Notes: generated by a model not told the origin, from the sequence alone. Counted from the stretch's first letter, positions 26,772 to 35,751 are shown. The stretch: 64,000 bases of DNA from CAWBXL01 sp963837365 (GCA_963837365.1 CAWIMW010000001.1:868001-932000); one strand, 5' to 3'. Program-made: numbers and translations.

Positions 26772-29747
26772 TTGATTAACAAACTTGCAGGCAAGATCTT
26801 CGGGACCAAGAATGAGCGCGAACTCAAGCGTTTGAAGCCACGCGTGGCGGAAATCAACGCGCTTGAACCGGAGATGCAAAAGCTCTCCGACGACCAGCTG
26901 CGCGCCAAGACCGAGGTATTTCGCCGCCGCATTCAAGAGCGGATGGCCGCCATTGCGGACGAATCCGACGCCGATTTCGACCGCCAGAAGCAGATTGAAA
27001 CCGATCGTTACAACCTTCTTCAGGAAGCCCTGAACGAAATCCTGGTCGAGGCCTTCGCTGTGGTCCGCGAGGCCGGCCGCCGCGTGCTCAACATGCGCCA
27101 CTTCGATGTGCAGCTGATCGGTGGCATGGTGCTGCACCAGGGCAAAATTTCCGAAATGAAGACCGGCGAAGGCAAGACGCTGGTGGCCACGCTTCCGGTT
27201 TATCTCAACGCGCTCAGCGGGCGCGGCGTGCACGTGGTTACGGTCAACGACTACCTGGCCAAGCGCGACTCGGAGTGGATGGGCAAGCTTTATCGTTTCC
27301 TCGGATTGAGTGTCGGCGTAATTGTTCACGACCTCGACGATGCCGAGCGCGGCGAAGCTTATGCTTCTGACGTCACTTACGGTACCAACAACGAGTTCGG
27401 GTTCGACTACCTGCGCGACAATATGAAGTTCGACCTCAAGGACTGCGTGCAGCGCGGACACCACTTCGCCATTGTGGACGAAGTCGACTCCATCCTGATT
27501 GACGAAGCCCGTACCCCGCTGATCATCTCCGGCGCCAGCGAAGAATCCACCGATAAATATTTCAAGGTGAACCGCATCATTCCCAAGCTGGACAAAGGCG
27601 AGGAAATCCCCGGGCCTCCGGGCGAGCCGCCAACCTACACCAAGGATTACGTCGTAGACGAAAAGCACCGCAACATCACCGTTACTGACGAAGGCTGGGA
27701 AAAAGTCGAGCAATTACTTGGCATCGGCAACATTGCCGATCCCGAAAATTGGGACCTCAAGCACCACGTGGAAGTCGGGGTAAAAGCGCACGCCTTGTAT
27801 CGCCGCGATGTGGAATATGTCGTCAAAGACGGCGAAGTCATCATCGTGGACGAGTTCACCGGACGCATGATGCCCGGCCGCCGCTGGTCCGATGGCCTGC
27901 ATCAGGCGGTTGAAGCCAAAGAAGGCGTCAAAGTCGAGCGCGAAAACCAGACCCTGGCGACCATCACCTTCCAGAATTATTTCCGTATGTACAAAAAGCT
28001 GGCCGGTATGACCGGTACCGCGGAAACCGAAGCGTCGGAATTTGAAAATATCTACAAGCTGGAAGTGATGGTCATTCCCACCAACAAGACTCTGCTGCGG
28101 AAAGAAAATCCCGATGTGGTTTACCGCACTGAGAAGGAAAAGTATTACGCCGCGGCGGATGAGATCCAGAAATTGCATGAGAGCAGCCAGCCGGTACTGG
28201 TGGGTACAACTTCCATTGAGAAATCCGAGCGCCTCTCCGAGTTGCTCAAGAAAAAGGGCATCAAGCACGTTGTGCTCAACGCCAAATACCACGAGCGCGA
28301 AGCGGAGATTGTGGCCCAGGCCGGACGCAAGGGCATGGTCACCATCGCCACCAACATGGCTGGCCGTGGTACCGATATTTTGCTGGGCGGCAATCCGGAA
28401 TTCATGGCCAAGCAAGAGACCTTAAAAAAGGGACTTGCCCAGCCATTTCGTGAGGCCCAGGGCAAGATCGAAGGTCCGCAGGAAGACGACAAAACTGCCG
28501 TGTGGTATTACTCCGGTAAAGAATATGTCGTCCCTGCCGACAGGTGGATCGAAATCTACAATCGTCACAAGCTGACAACCGACAAAGAGCACGATGAAGT
28601 CATCGCCGCCGGCGGCCTGCACATTTTTGGCACCGAGCGCCATGAATCGCGGCGAATTGATAATCAGTTACGCGGTCGTGCCGGACGCCAGGGCGACCCC
28701 GGTTCCTCGCGTTTCTATCTCTCCCTCGAAGATGACCTGATGCGCATCTTCGCCAAGGAGTGGGTCTCAAAGCTGCTCCAGCGTTTGGGGATGGAAGAGG
28801 GCGTCCCCATTGAGTCGCGTCTGATCTCCCGCCGCATCGAGAAAGCACAGGAAGCCGTCGAAGCGCAGAACTTCGAGTCCCGCAAACATGTTCTCGAATA
28901 CGACGACGTGATGAACAAGCAACGCGAGGCAGTCTACGGTTTGCGCCACCAGTTATTGAAAGGCGTGGACCAAAAAGATTTGATTCTCGAGGACTACGTC
29001 GTCAAGATCCTTGGCGACTTGATGGAACAGTTCTGCGCAGTCAAGGTCCACCCCGAGGATTGGGACGTCAAGGGCCTTAAAGACGCCATCTTCACCCGCT
29101 TTGGCGTGGATATCCTGGCCGAAGGAATCAAGCCTGATACCCTCAACCGTCAGGAATTAGGCGATGAGATATTTGCCAAGCTGAAAGAGCGCTACGAAGC
29201 CAAAGAAAAGCTAATCGGACCGGACGCCATGCGCTATCACGAGCGCATGATCATGCTCAGCGTGATGGACCAGCAATGGAAAGACCACCTGCGCGACATG
29301 GACCACCTGAAAGAAGGCATCGGCCTGCGCGGCTACGGCCAGCACGATCCCCTGGTGGAGTACAAGCGCGAATCCTTCGACATGTTCGAAGCCATGATGC
29401 AGCGCTCGCAGGAAGACGCGGTTCGGTATCTGTATCTAATGCAGATATTGGAGCGGCCTTCTCAGGTCATTCAGCCTTCCGAAACGGAATCTTCCGCGCC
29501 AATTCTGGGTCGTGATGGCGACGGCAACGGCCACCGTCCGCCGCGTGGGGTGTCGACGTCCGTAGATGATCTCGAAGAGGCCTTCCAGCGTAAGAAGCGT
29601 CGTGAACTAGAGCAAGCGCGTATGGCAGGTTCAGGAGAGCGCCAGCAGGTCCAGCAAGTAATCCGCGGCGAAAAAATCGGCCGCAACGATCCCTGCCATT
29701 GCGGCTCCGGCAAGAAGTACAAGAAATGCCACGGTGCGAACGCGTAG
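26772..29747 (+). CDS. secA: Protein translocase ATPase SecA
   Basis: This 991-residue motor drives preproteins through SecYEG. The nucleotide-binding fold has Walker A in MKTGEGKTLVATLP (~131) and Walker B with DEVDSILIDEARTP (~235). TSIEKSERLSELLKKKGIKH, NMAGRGTDILLGGNPE and QLRGRAGRQGDPGSS complete the second ATPase lobe. The C-terminus has the zinc-binding SEC-C motif NDPCHCGSGKKYKKCHG, which binds SecB and lipids. The start is TTG, with AAAGGA ten bases upstream. A small AGAGGC/GCCTCT hairpin in the leader (26733-26754) might affect initiation, but no secM-like leader gene is evident. Confidence 0.97.
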   Translation: MINKLAGKIFGTKNERELKRLKPRVAEINALEPEMQKLSDDQLRAKTEVFRRRIQERMAAIADESDADFDRQKQIETDRYNLLQEALNEILVEAFAVVREAGRRVLNMRHFDVQLIGGMVLHQGKISEMKTGEGKTLVATLPVYLNALSGRGVHVVTVNDYLAKRDSEWMGKLYRFLGLSVGVIVHDLDDAERGEAYASDVTYGTNNEFGFDYLRDNMKFDLKDCVQRGHHFAIVDEVDSILIDEARTPLIISGASEESTDKYFKVNRIIPKLDKGEEIPGPPGEPPTYTKDYVVDEKHRNITVTDEGWEKVEQLLGIGNIADPENWDLKHHVEVGVKAHALYRRDVEYVVKDGEVIIVDEFTGRMMPGRRWSDGLHQAVEAKEGVKVERENQTLATITFQNYFRMYKKLAGMTGTAETEASEFENIYKLEVMVIPTNKTLLRKENPDVVYRTEKEKYYAAADEIQKLHESSQPVLVGTTSIEKSERLSELLKKKGIKHVVLNAKYHEREAEIVAQAGRKGMVTIATNMAGRGTDILLGGNPEFMAKQETLKKGLAQPFREAQGKIEGPQEDDKTAVWYYSGKEYVVPADRWIEIYNRHKLTTDKEHDEVIAAGGLHIFGTERHESRRIDNQLRGRAGRQGDPGSSRFYLSLEDDLMRIFAKEWVSKLLQRLGMEEGVPIESRLISRRIEKAQEAVEAQNFESRKHVLEYDDVMNKQREAVYGLRHQLLKGVDQKDLILEDYVVKILGDLMEQFCAVKVHPEDWDVKGLKDAIFTRFGVDILAEGIKPDTLNRQELGDEIFAKLKERYEAKEKLIGPDAMRYHERMIMLSVMDQQWKDHLRDMDHLKEGIGLRGYGQHDPLVEYKRESFDMFEAMMQRSQEDAVRYLYLMQILERPSQVIQPSETESSAPILGRDGDGNGHRPPRGVSTSVDDLEEAFQRKKRRELEQARMAGSGERQQVQQVIRGEKIGRNDPCHCGSGKKYKKCHGANA

Positions 29748-29750
29748 GTT

Positions 29751-29778
29751 CGTATCAGGCTACGTCTTCAGACGTAGC
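29751..29778. repeat. CGTATCAGG-type hairpin repeat, copy 1
   Basis: CGTATCAG followed by the hairpin GCTACGTCT/AGACGTAGC (loop TC) lies just after secA. The CGTATCAGG tag plus hairpin recurs at 29870, 32371 and 32517. There is no T-run, so terminator function is uncertain. Confidence 0.55.
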
Positions 29779-29869
29779 GTACAGTCTTCCATTCGCCGTT
29801 CGCGCGGAACCAGTGCAATTGTTAAATTAGGCTATGGGTCGCGCTTTACAACGATTATTCTCAGTTGGC

Positions 29870-29898
29870 GGCAGGGCTGAAGCCACTGCCCTGATACG
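29870..29898. repeat. CGTATCAGGGC-type hairpin repeat, copy 2 (inverted)
   Basis: The nested hairpin GCAG-GGCT-GA-AGCC-A-CTGC is followed by CCTGATACG, the reverse complement of the tag. It is the opposite orientation of copy 1, so the pair encloses about 90 bases. Confidence 0.55.
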
Positions 29899-29947
29899 GA
29901 TCAATCAACAATCCGCGCAGATCCGCGAAAATCTGCGGCTGATTTCC

Positions 29948-31159
29948 TTATTCCTGCTTGCCCAAAATAAACGACTTCACCACAACCTGATTCGGCTGCG
30001 ATCCCACCGGAATCATGGTCAGCAGAGAATACTCCCCCGGCTCCAGCTTGGTCGTCTTGCGCCTCTTCTGAATCACGGTCACATCTCCACTTTGTGAATT
30101 TAATACCAGCAGGTAGTTCTGGTCCTGCGTGAGGGCCACCCCATCGGGTTGGCTCCCGGTAGGCATCACTGCAACCACCTTGCCGATATCAACGTCATAC
30201 ACGGCCACGGTGTCGGTACGAAAGTTGCTGACATAGAGCCGTGAATTGTCAGCCGAGACCACGCCATGCGAAGGCCCGTTGCCAATCAAATAGCTTCCGC
30301 CCACTTCGTTGGTTGTGGTTTCGATGATGGAGATGCTGTCGGAATCGAAGTTGCTGATGATCAACTCTCCCCCGTCGGGTTTGAGTGCAAGATGCTCCGG
30401 GTTCTTGCCCACATCAAGATAGGCTAGGACCTTATCGGTTTTTAAATCAATGGAAGCGACTTGCGCCGAACCGCTGCACGCCACAAATGCCTTGCTGTTG
30501 TCGGGAAGAATGGCTATATCGGTAGGCTGCTGGCAGATGGGCAGAGTCGCGCGCACTCGCAACTGCTCTGTGTCGATCAATGAAACTGAATGATCACCGC
30601 GGTTGCTGACCACCACGGTCAGTCCATCAGGAGATACTTTGGCCATTCCCGGCTCAATGCCTACGCGGATGTTGGTTATCAGGGCCCGTTTTTCGAGGTC
30701 AAGAACTGAAACGTTGGCCGACCCGGAATTGGCCACATAAGCCCGTTTGCCATCCAATGAAACATCAATCGAGTAGGGAAGCGCATGCACTCCGATCGTG
30801 GCAACGACTGTATTGTGTTCAGCATCAATCACGCTGATGTTGTTCGAGCCGATATTGGCCACATAGATTTCGTTCTTCTTGGTGTTGGCCGCAAGACTAT
30901 CCGGATCCAGACCGACCGGAATCGTCCCGGCCAGGGTAAAGGTGCGCAAATCAATCACTGTGACGGAGTTGCTTTTGCCGTTGGTGATGTAGGCGTACTC
31001 GCGATATGCCGGGCCGAAGCTGCGCAACTCCCGGGGGCGAAAATACAGCCATCCCGCCGCTCCGGCAGTGGTGAGCAGAACAGCAATGAACAAGAGTCTT
31101 TTCAGGGGGCCAACCTCATTGGGAAACAGAGCCACGGCGAATTCCGCATGAACACTCAT
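29948..31159 (-). CDS. YVTN-repeat beta-propeller protein, membrane-anchored
   Basis: This 403-residue protein starts with a membrane anchor (RLLFIAVLLTTAGAAGWLYF), followed by about seven repeats of roughly 42 residues. The repeats have the pattern YVANIGSNNISVIDAEHNTVVATI, typical of YVTN beta-propellers related to surface-layer proteins. Repeats begin near AYITNGKSNSVTVIDL, IYVANIGSNN, AYVANSGSANVSVLD, VVVSNRGDHSVSLID, AFVACSGSAQVASID, LIISNFDSDSISIIE and LYVSNFRTDTVAVYD. It probably faces the periplasm. The role is unknown; such propellers bind proteins or small ligands. It follows the DAHP synthase gene by 18 bases and may be co-transcribed. Confidence 0.88.
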   Translation of the reverse strand: MSVHAEFAVALFPNEVGPLKRLLFIAVLLTTAGAAGWLYFRPRELRSFGPAYREYAYITNGKSNSVTVIDLRTFTLAGTIPVGLDPDSLAANTKKNEIYVANIGSNNISVIDAEHNTVVATIGVHALPYSIDVSLDGKRAYVANSGSANVSVLDLEKRALITNIRVGIEPGMAKVSPDGLTVVVSNRGDHSVSLIDTEQLRVRATLPICQQPTDIAILPDNSKAFVACSGSAQVASIDLKTDKVLAYLDVGKNPEHLALKPDGGELIISNFDSDSISIIETTTNEVGGSYLIGNGPSHGVVSADNSRLYVSNFRTDTVAVYDVDIGKVVAVMPTGSQPDGVALTQDQNYLLVLNSQSGDVTVIQKRRKTTKLEPGEYSLLTMIPVGSQPNQVVVKSFILGKQE

Positions 31160-31177
31160 CGCGGCAGACGCGACTTT

Positions 31178-32272
31178 TCAGCGCATCGAAGCCGGCCGAG
31201 TTTCATTCTTTGCTGCTTCAATGGCCGCGCCCGATACATGCGCCCCAATTCCCGGAACAGTTCGTCCAACCACCTGGGCAATCTGTCGCACCTGCGTCAT
31301 CAACTCATCAAATTGCTCCGGGAACAAAGACTGCATGCCATCCGACAAGGCCTTGTCCGGTTGATGATGCACTTCAATAATCAACCCATCTGCACCCACC
31401 GCAATCGATGCCCGGGACAGCGGCGTGACTTTGTTACGTTTCCCCGTGCCCTGGCTGGGATCAACAATGATCGGCAGATGGCTCAACCTCTGCACCGCCG
31501 GGACCACGCTCAGGTCAAGCGTATTGCGAGTGTGATCCGCAAACGTGCGAATTCCCCGTTCACATAGGAATACTTGGTAGTTGCCCTCGCTCATCACATA
31601 CTCAGCCGCCATCAGGAATTCTTCGAGGGTCGCCGACATGCCGCGTTTCACCATCACAGGAATCCTGGCCTTGCCCGCCCGCTTCAGCAGGGAATAGTTC
31701 TGCATATTGCGCGCGCCGATCTGAATGATGTCCGCATACTTTTCCACCAGGTCCATGGACTCATGATCAATGGCTTCCGTGATGATCTTCAGCCCAAACC
31801 GGTCGCGTACTTCCGCCATGATGCGCAGGCCTTCTTCCCCGAGCCCCTGAAAGGAATAGGGGGAGGTGCGTGGCTTGTATGCGCCTCCACGAAAGAATTG
31901 CGCTCCTGCCTGCGACACGCGCTCCGCCACCGCAAACGCCTGCTCATGGCTTTCGATCGAACAAGGGCCAGCCATAATTGCCAGGCCTTTGCCGCCAATG
32001 GTGGCATCGGTCCCAGCGAATCGAATGGCGGTGTTATCCGGCTTGATATCGCGGCTAACCAGCTTGTAGGGCTTGCTGACCCGGATCAACTCCTGGACGC
32101 CTGGCATTTCATCGAGCGTGCCAGCCTCAACGACACCCTTGTTCCCAGTAATACCAATGGCGGTGCGCTCCGCACCGGGCAGGGCATGGGCGCGGTAGCC
32201 CAGCGACTCGATCTTTTGGCAAACCGCTCGCACCTGCTCTTCGCTGGCGTGCGCTTTCATCACCACTAACAT
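31178..32272 (-). CDS. aroF: 3-deoxy-7-phosphoheptulonate (DAHP) synthase, type I beta
   Basis: DAHP synthase joins phosphoenolpyruvate and erythrose 4-phosphate in the first step of aromatic amino-acid synthesis. This 364-residue enzyme has a ferredoxin-like N-terminal regulatory domain (MLVVMKAHASEEQVRAVCQKI). A catalytic barrel follows with MAGPCSIES, FRGGAYKPRTSPYSFQG, IQIGARNMQNYSLLK, KRGMSATLEEFL and IVDPSQGTGKR. This is the Thermotoga/Bacillus-type subfamily in which the N-terminal domain mediates feedback control. AAGGAG lies six bases before the ATG. Confidence 0.94.
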   Translation of the reverse strand: MLVVMKAHASEEQVRAVCQKIESLGYRAHALPGAERTAIGITGNKGVVEAGTLDEMPGVQELIRVSKPYKLVSRDIKPDNTAIRFAGTDATIGGKGLAIMAGPCSIESHEQAFAVAERVSQAGAQFFRGGAYKPRTSPYSFQGLGEEGLRIMAEVRDRFGLKIITEAIDHESMDLVEKYADIIQIGARNMQNYSLLKRAGKARIPVMVKRGMSATLEEFLMAAEYVMSEGNYQVFLCERGIRTFADHTRNTLDLSVVPAVQRLSHLPIIVDPSQGTGKRNKVTPLSRASIAVGADGLIIEVHHQPDKALSDGMQSLFPEQFDELMTQVRQIAQVVGRTVPGIGAHVSGAAIEAAKNETRPASMR

Positions 32273-32642
32273 GACTGCTCCTTACTTTAAGGGCTACCAG
32301 TTTATCGTTAAGCAGATTGCCCTGCAAATGAGGCAAAAACTAGGTAGTGGTGCCGTTTGAAAAAATGATTCGTATCAGGGCAGCGGCTTTCAGCCGTGCC
32401 GTTTTCGCGTTCATTTCGCCAACCCGCGCCCATGGGGCGCAACTGCCCCATAGCCAACTGGCTTCTCGATATTTGCGCCGTACCGGCGGCCGATCCTAAT
32501 TTTTGCTTTTCCTGGCGGCACGGCCAAAGGCCATGCCCTGATACGAACCTTAAAAATATCCGTGTGGAGGCGGGGCTTGCCCCGCCTGTCGTGGATTTGC
32601 CTCGCTCACGGACGGGGCACGCCCCGTCTTCATACGAAAACG
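32273..32642. repeat. Repeat-rich intergenic region
   Basis: No gene is seen here. In order there is a CGTATCAGGG tag with hairpin GGCA-G-CGGCT-TTC-AGCCG-TGCC (32371-32400), then the hairpin ATGGGGC/GCCCCAT (about 32432-32451). An inverted second CGTATCAGGGC element with GGCA-C-GGCC-AAA-GGCC-A-TGCC follows (32517-32545), then the GTGTGGAGGCGGGGC hairpin repeat copy B (32562-32586), and finally the GACGGGGC/GCCCCGTC hairpin (32611-32628). The elements are stacked like BIMEs. Confidence 0.65.
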
Positions 32643-32674
32643 AAAAGCCCCAGAACTGGAAGGTTCTGAGGCTT
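32643..32674 (-). terminator. Terminator of the sigma/anti-sigma operon
   Basis: On the minus strand, GCCTCAGAAC, loop CTTCCA and GTTCTGGGGC form a 10-bp stem with one G-U pair, followed by TTTT. It lies 23 bases beyond the anti-sigma gene stop. Confidence 0.75.
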
Positions 32675-32695
32675 TCGAAATCGAATCGCCTAAAA

Positions 32696-33361
32696 CTACC
32701 CTCTGACGCTGATCTTCGAGAACGAAAGAATCGCCCGCCCTGCCGTCGGACGCCCAAATGAGGTCGCCGGACGGAACGTGGTAAAGATCAACATGTTCTT
32801 CACCTGCGGAAGCAGCTCGGAAGACGTGCCTTCATCGGAAAGTATGTGGTAGTCCTGCACCCGGCCATGCGAATCCACGTCGGCTTCGATTACCAGTGAT
32901 CCCTCGTGGATGGAATCGAGCGTAGCCCCGAAGCTGATCTGCTGAATCTGCGGGTCGGTTCCCACCACCAGCGGAACATCAGGGTTGCCTGCTTGTAACG
33001 GAGCAGCCATGAAACCCATAAGCACGCCGAAAACCAAAACCGCACTGGCCAGCCCAGCCGTAGCCGGGACCATCAGGCTCTGGAGTGCGTTTCCCAGCCG
33101 CACGAAAACATTTTCCAGCATAGGACGCCGGGAGCGCGCGATTTCCTGAGAAATAGCCACGCGCAGCTTCAACCCTAAATCCTCTGGCGCTTTTCTGTGT
33201 CCCACTTTGTTGAGCAATTGCTGGGTCTGGCGCAAGGAATCATATTGCTGCTGGCATGGGCCGCAGCCCTCAAGATGCCGGCCCACTGCTTGCATCTGCA
33301 TACCGGTCACCGCGCCATCCAGGTACAACGAGAACAGCGATTTGGCTTGGCCGCAAGTCAT
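32696..33361 (-). CDS. Anti-sigma factor with zinc finger and TonB-C-like periplasmic domain
   Basis: The N-terminal zinc-finger anti-sigma domain shows C3 in MTCGQAKSLF and H/C/C in RHLEGCGPC. One membrane helix follows (TAGLASAVLVFGVLMGFMAA, about residues 100-120). The periplasmic part, LVIEADVDSHGRVQDYHIL to FRPATSFGRPTAGRAILSF, resembles the C-terminal domain of TonB-like proteins. The protein should hold its cognate sigma factor at the membrane and release it on an envelope signal sensed outside. It overlaps the sigma gene by 4 bp, so translation is coupled. The TonB-C-like sensor is an unusual tail for an anti-sigma factor. Confidence 0.85.
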   Translation of the reverse strand: MTCGQAKSLFSLYLDGAVTGMQMQAVGRHLEGCGPCQQQYDSLRQTQQLLNKVGHRKAPEDLGLKLRVAISQEIARSRRPMLENVFVRLGNALQSLMVPATAGLASAVLVFGVLMGFMAAPLQAGNPDVPLVVGTDPQIQQISFGATLDSIHEGSLVIEADVDSHGRVQDYHILSDEGTSSELLPQVKNMLIFTTFRPATSFGRPTAGRAILSFSKISVRG

Positions 33362-34107
33362 GACATCACCTCGACTCCCCTGCCATCTGCTACCCGGGAA
33401 CGTGCCATCTTCATCTTGATGGGTCTTTCCTCCGGAGCTTCCAGCCCCAGTTCGGCGCCCACTTCTTTTACATATCCTGTAAGCCGCTGCCGCAGGGCTT
33501 CGCGCCCGCGTGTCAGCCGCGACTTCACCGTACCCAGAGAGACCCGCGTGATCTCAGCGATCTCTTCATACGACATCTCTTCCAGATCGCGCAGCACCAC
33601 GGTCGTGCGATAGGGCTCGGCTACCTTCCTTAACTCTTCTTCCACCCGCGTCCGTACTTCTTCATGGGCCACGCATTCCAGAGGGGACTCATGCGGATCG
33701 GTCAGCGTGTCCTTGTAACCGGGCACAAAATCTTCTGCTCCCTCGCTCTGCATCGGCTCCATCGAAGTTTCCCGGGCCTTATGCCGGAACCACCACCGCC
33801 GCCGGTTGGACGCTTCGTGTATGGCGATGCGGTAGATCCAGGTCTTCAAACTGGATTCACCGTGGAAGTGCTTCATTCCGCGGAAGACCTTCAGAAACAC
33901 ATCCTGCGTGGTATCGGCCGCGTCAGCGGAATCGCTTACGATGCGATACACCAGGCTGTACACCGGCTGGTGAAATTCGCCGATCAGCCAGTTGTAGGCG
34001 TCTTCCGACCCAGCCTTCAGTTCGGCCACAATGGCCGCTTCCTGCGTCCGAATTCCGATTGCGCCTGCAAGTTCACCCAAGGTGGCTGCTCCCGCCATTA
34101 CTCTCAT
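33358..34107 (-). CDS. ECF-type RNA polymerase sigma factor
   Basis: This 249-residue sigma-70 family protein has region 2 (FHQPVYSLVYRIVSDSADAADTTQDVFLKVF, then SLKTWIYRIAIHEASNRRRW) and region 4 (YRTTVVLRDLEEMSYEEIAEI, SLGTVKSRLTRGREALRQRL). Region 3 is absent, as in ECF sigma factors of the RpoE type. A longer than usual linker and a charged C-terminal tail are present. The ATG at 34107 has AAGGGGGA five bases upstream. The overlapping downstream gene is its anti-sigma factor, so this is an envelope-stress-like regulon controller. The promoter it recognises is not evident here. Confidence 0.93.
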   Translation of the reverse strand: MRVMAGAATLGELAGAIGIRTQEAAIVAELKAGSEDAYNWLIGEFHQPVYSLVYRIVSDSADAADTTQDVFLKVFRGMKHFHGESSLKTWIYRIAIHEASNRRRWWFRHKARETSMEPMQSEGAEDFVPGYKDTLTDPHESPLECVAHEEVRTRVEEELRKVAEPYRTTVVLRDLEEMSYEEIAEITRVSLGTVKSRLTRGREALRQRLTGYVKEVGAELGLEAPEERPIKMKMARSRVADGRGVEVMS

Positions 34108-34257
34108 GGCGTCCCCCTTATTATAGGCCGCTACGCGCTAAACACCCCTTACAAAAGTCACCACTGAAACCACCTACCCGTAAACATAGACTCCAGGGAG
34201 GGCACTAAGGTTCCGGTTAAAAGCTATTTATTTTCAGTGAATTAGAAGCTGCCGTTT

Positions 34258-34293
34258 CCTGAGAACAGAGAACCGAAAACAGGGAACTGAGAA
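34258..34293. repeat. GAGAACTG micro-repeat
   Basis: CTGAGAACAGAGAACC and GGGAACTGAGAATC form degenerate 8-nt-spaced copies of the CTGAGAAC motif, just downstream of the Lys/Ala/Pro-tailed protein gene. Other copies lie at 21483, 44553 and 51358. Confidence 0.55.
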
Positions 34294-34314
34294 TCTTACC
34301 GGTTTGAAGCGGAT

Positions 34315-35019
34315 CTACTGCGCCTTGGGCGTGGTAGGGTTGGGCTTTTTAGCTGACGCAGCGGGCGGTTTTAGCGCCGCCTTCTTTTTGGCGGGCTTCT
34401 TGGCAGGCTGATTGTCGTCCACAATGATTTTCTTCGGCCCGCTGTTTGGAACGGAAGCCTGCTGAGCCGTATGGATCTGGCTGCGTAGCCGGGTCAACTC
34501 AACTTCTTTTGCCCCCGCCAAAGTTTCCATGCGGTCCGCAAAAGAACGGCGCGAGCGTTCAATTGCCGTGAGGTCGTTTGCCAGCACTTGAAAATCGTCC
34601 TTGGAACCAAACGCACCTGCGGACTCGACTACCGACCCCAGCACATCGTAAAGCGCGTCCAGATTACGATACAGCTTGAAGGTTGAAACCAGGCTCTCCG
34701 GAGCCGCGCGCAGTTCTCCAATCATTCCCGGCAAGGCATCATGCAGATTGCGAGTGACCGATTCCACGTTCGACAAGGTTTGCCTTTTGCTGGTGGAATC
34801 CGCTCTCCAGCGGTCAATGCGGAGTTTCGCCAGGTCCACTTGTGTGGTCTGCGACTGTTGCTCGAGTTGCGCTAACAGGCTGCTGACTTGGCTCAGAGAG
34901 GCATATGAAACAGGAGCGGCCATAGTCTGCTCACTGGCAGGCTCAACTTGCGCGGTGACCAATGAAGTCAAAACCACCACCGCAGACGCGAGATATCGGG
35001 AAATGGAGACGGGGCTCAT
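34315..35019 (-). CDS. Secreted helical hypothetical protein with Lys/Pro/Ala-rich tail
   Basis: The 234-residue protein starts with a signal peptide (YLASAVVVLTSLVTAQ). Its body is alpha-helical and rich in Gln, Leu and Ser, with LAQLEQQSQTTQVDLAKLRI and LRAAPESLVSTFKLYRNLDALYDVLG. The C-terminal 40 residues are a repetitive basic tail (KKPAKKKAALKPPA) that could bind nucleic acid, cell wall or lipid A. No known domain is recognised. It may be a periplasmic coiled-coil protein. Confidence 0.65.
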   Translation of the reverse strand: MSPVSISRYLASAVVVLTSLVTAQVEPASEQTMAAPVSYASLSQVSSLLAQLEQQSQTTQVDLAKLRIDRWRADSTSKRQTLSNVESVTRNLHDALPGMIGELRAAPESLVSTFKLYRNLDALYDVLGSVVESAGAFGSKDDFQVLANDLTAIERSRRSFADRMETLAGAKEVELTRLRSQIHTAQQASVPNSGPKKIIVDDNQPAKKPAKKKAALKPPAASAKKPNPTTPKAQ

Positions 35020-35090
35020 CAGGGCTTGTTTAGACGCTGTTCAGGATACTAAGGTTTGCACAGATTCGCAAAATGGGAAGGGTGCGTAGC

Positions 35091-35110
35091 GCGGGCGCCC
35101 CCGCCCGCGA
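35091..35110. repeat. GC hairpin repeat (CGCGGGCG stem, CCCC loop)
   Basis: Perfect 8-bp stem preceded by GTAG, as in the copy at 52580. It lies between divergent genes. Confidence 0.6.
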
Positions 35111-35162
35111 ATCCGGAAGATGAGACTACATTCCTAACCTCCGAATATGCAAGAATTTGAGT

Positions 35163-35435
35163 ATGGCACTCGATACAGCTCTTGACCGCCTCATCGAAAA
35201 AGCCCGCCGCGCCGGAGGCCACAAGACCAAGAAAGAAGCGGTCACTGTGGCCCTGAAAGAATATGTGAAGCGGCTTAGCCAACAGGGGATTCTGAACGCA
35301 TTCGGCACGTTCGATTTCGATCCGGCTTACGACTATAAGGCAGAGCGCCGGAGGACGAAGATTCTCGCCCAAGCCTCCATCCGGCGGCTTCGTGGCAATG
35401 TGAAATGGATCGGAAGCCTAAAGAAGTCGCGTTAA
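35163..35435 (+). CDS. Orphan VapB-type antitoxin
   Basis: This 90-residue protein shows the VapB family core GGHKTKKEAVTVALKEYVKR and the following FGTFDFDPAYDYKAERRR. In typical operons vapC overlaps or follows at once. Here, no PIN-like frame follows: the next 35 bases run into the minus-strand stop of a small membrane protein gene. The last 25 residues (ILAQASIRRLRGNVKWIGSLKKSR) are unlike the usual end and may mark the scar of a lost toxin. An in-frame TTG lies six bases upstream; the ATG is preferred. Confidence 0.75.
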   Translation: MALDTALDRLIEKARRAGGHKTKKEAVTVALKEYVKRLSQQGILNAFGTFDFDPAYDYKAERRRTKILAQASIRRLRGNVKWIGSLKKSR

Positions 35436-35472
35436 TGGGTCGCGATCTAACGGATTTTATGAGGAACTAGCG

Positions 35473-35682
35473 TCAGGTAGTGTGCGAGAACAAGGTCAAC
35501 ATCAAGAATACGAGTAGTAAACCGCCAAGCACCAGAGCGATTAGCTTCTGTCGGCGTATGGCTCGCTTCTGGAGGTCAATTGCCTCCGTCTGGTTCTTGA
35601 GCGCGTCTTTGTAATTTTCCACGTGCAACTTCTGCAAGTCTCTAATCTCTTCCAATAGCTTAATCATTTGTTCATCGGCCAA
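35473..35682 (-). CDS. Small coiled-coil membrane protein
   Basis: This 69-residue protein has an N-terminal amphipathic, probably coiled-coil helix (MIKLLEEIRDLQKLHVENYKDAL) and a C-terminal transmembrane helix (LIALVLGGLLLVFLMLTLF) after a basic stretch KRAIRRQK. The topology suggests a tail-anchored protein with a cytoplasmic N-terminus. AAGGAGG lies shortly upstream of the ATG, which supports translation. Function is unknown. Confidence 0.7.
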   Translation of the reverse strand: MADEQMIKLLEEIRDLQKLHVENYKDALKNQTEAIDLQKRAIRRQKLIALVLGGLLLVFLMLTLFSHTT

Positions 35683-35751
35683 GGTGTCCTCCTTTTTCGT
35701 GCAGTCAGCAAGTTTGACATCATCCAGATGGTTTCCGTGATGTGCAACTCC

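Noticed and set aside
26721..27713. 330-residue minus frame opposite secA
   Set aside because: Shadow of secA; no start signal and no domain.
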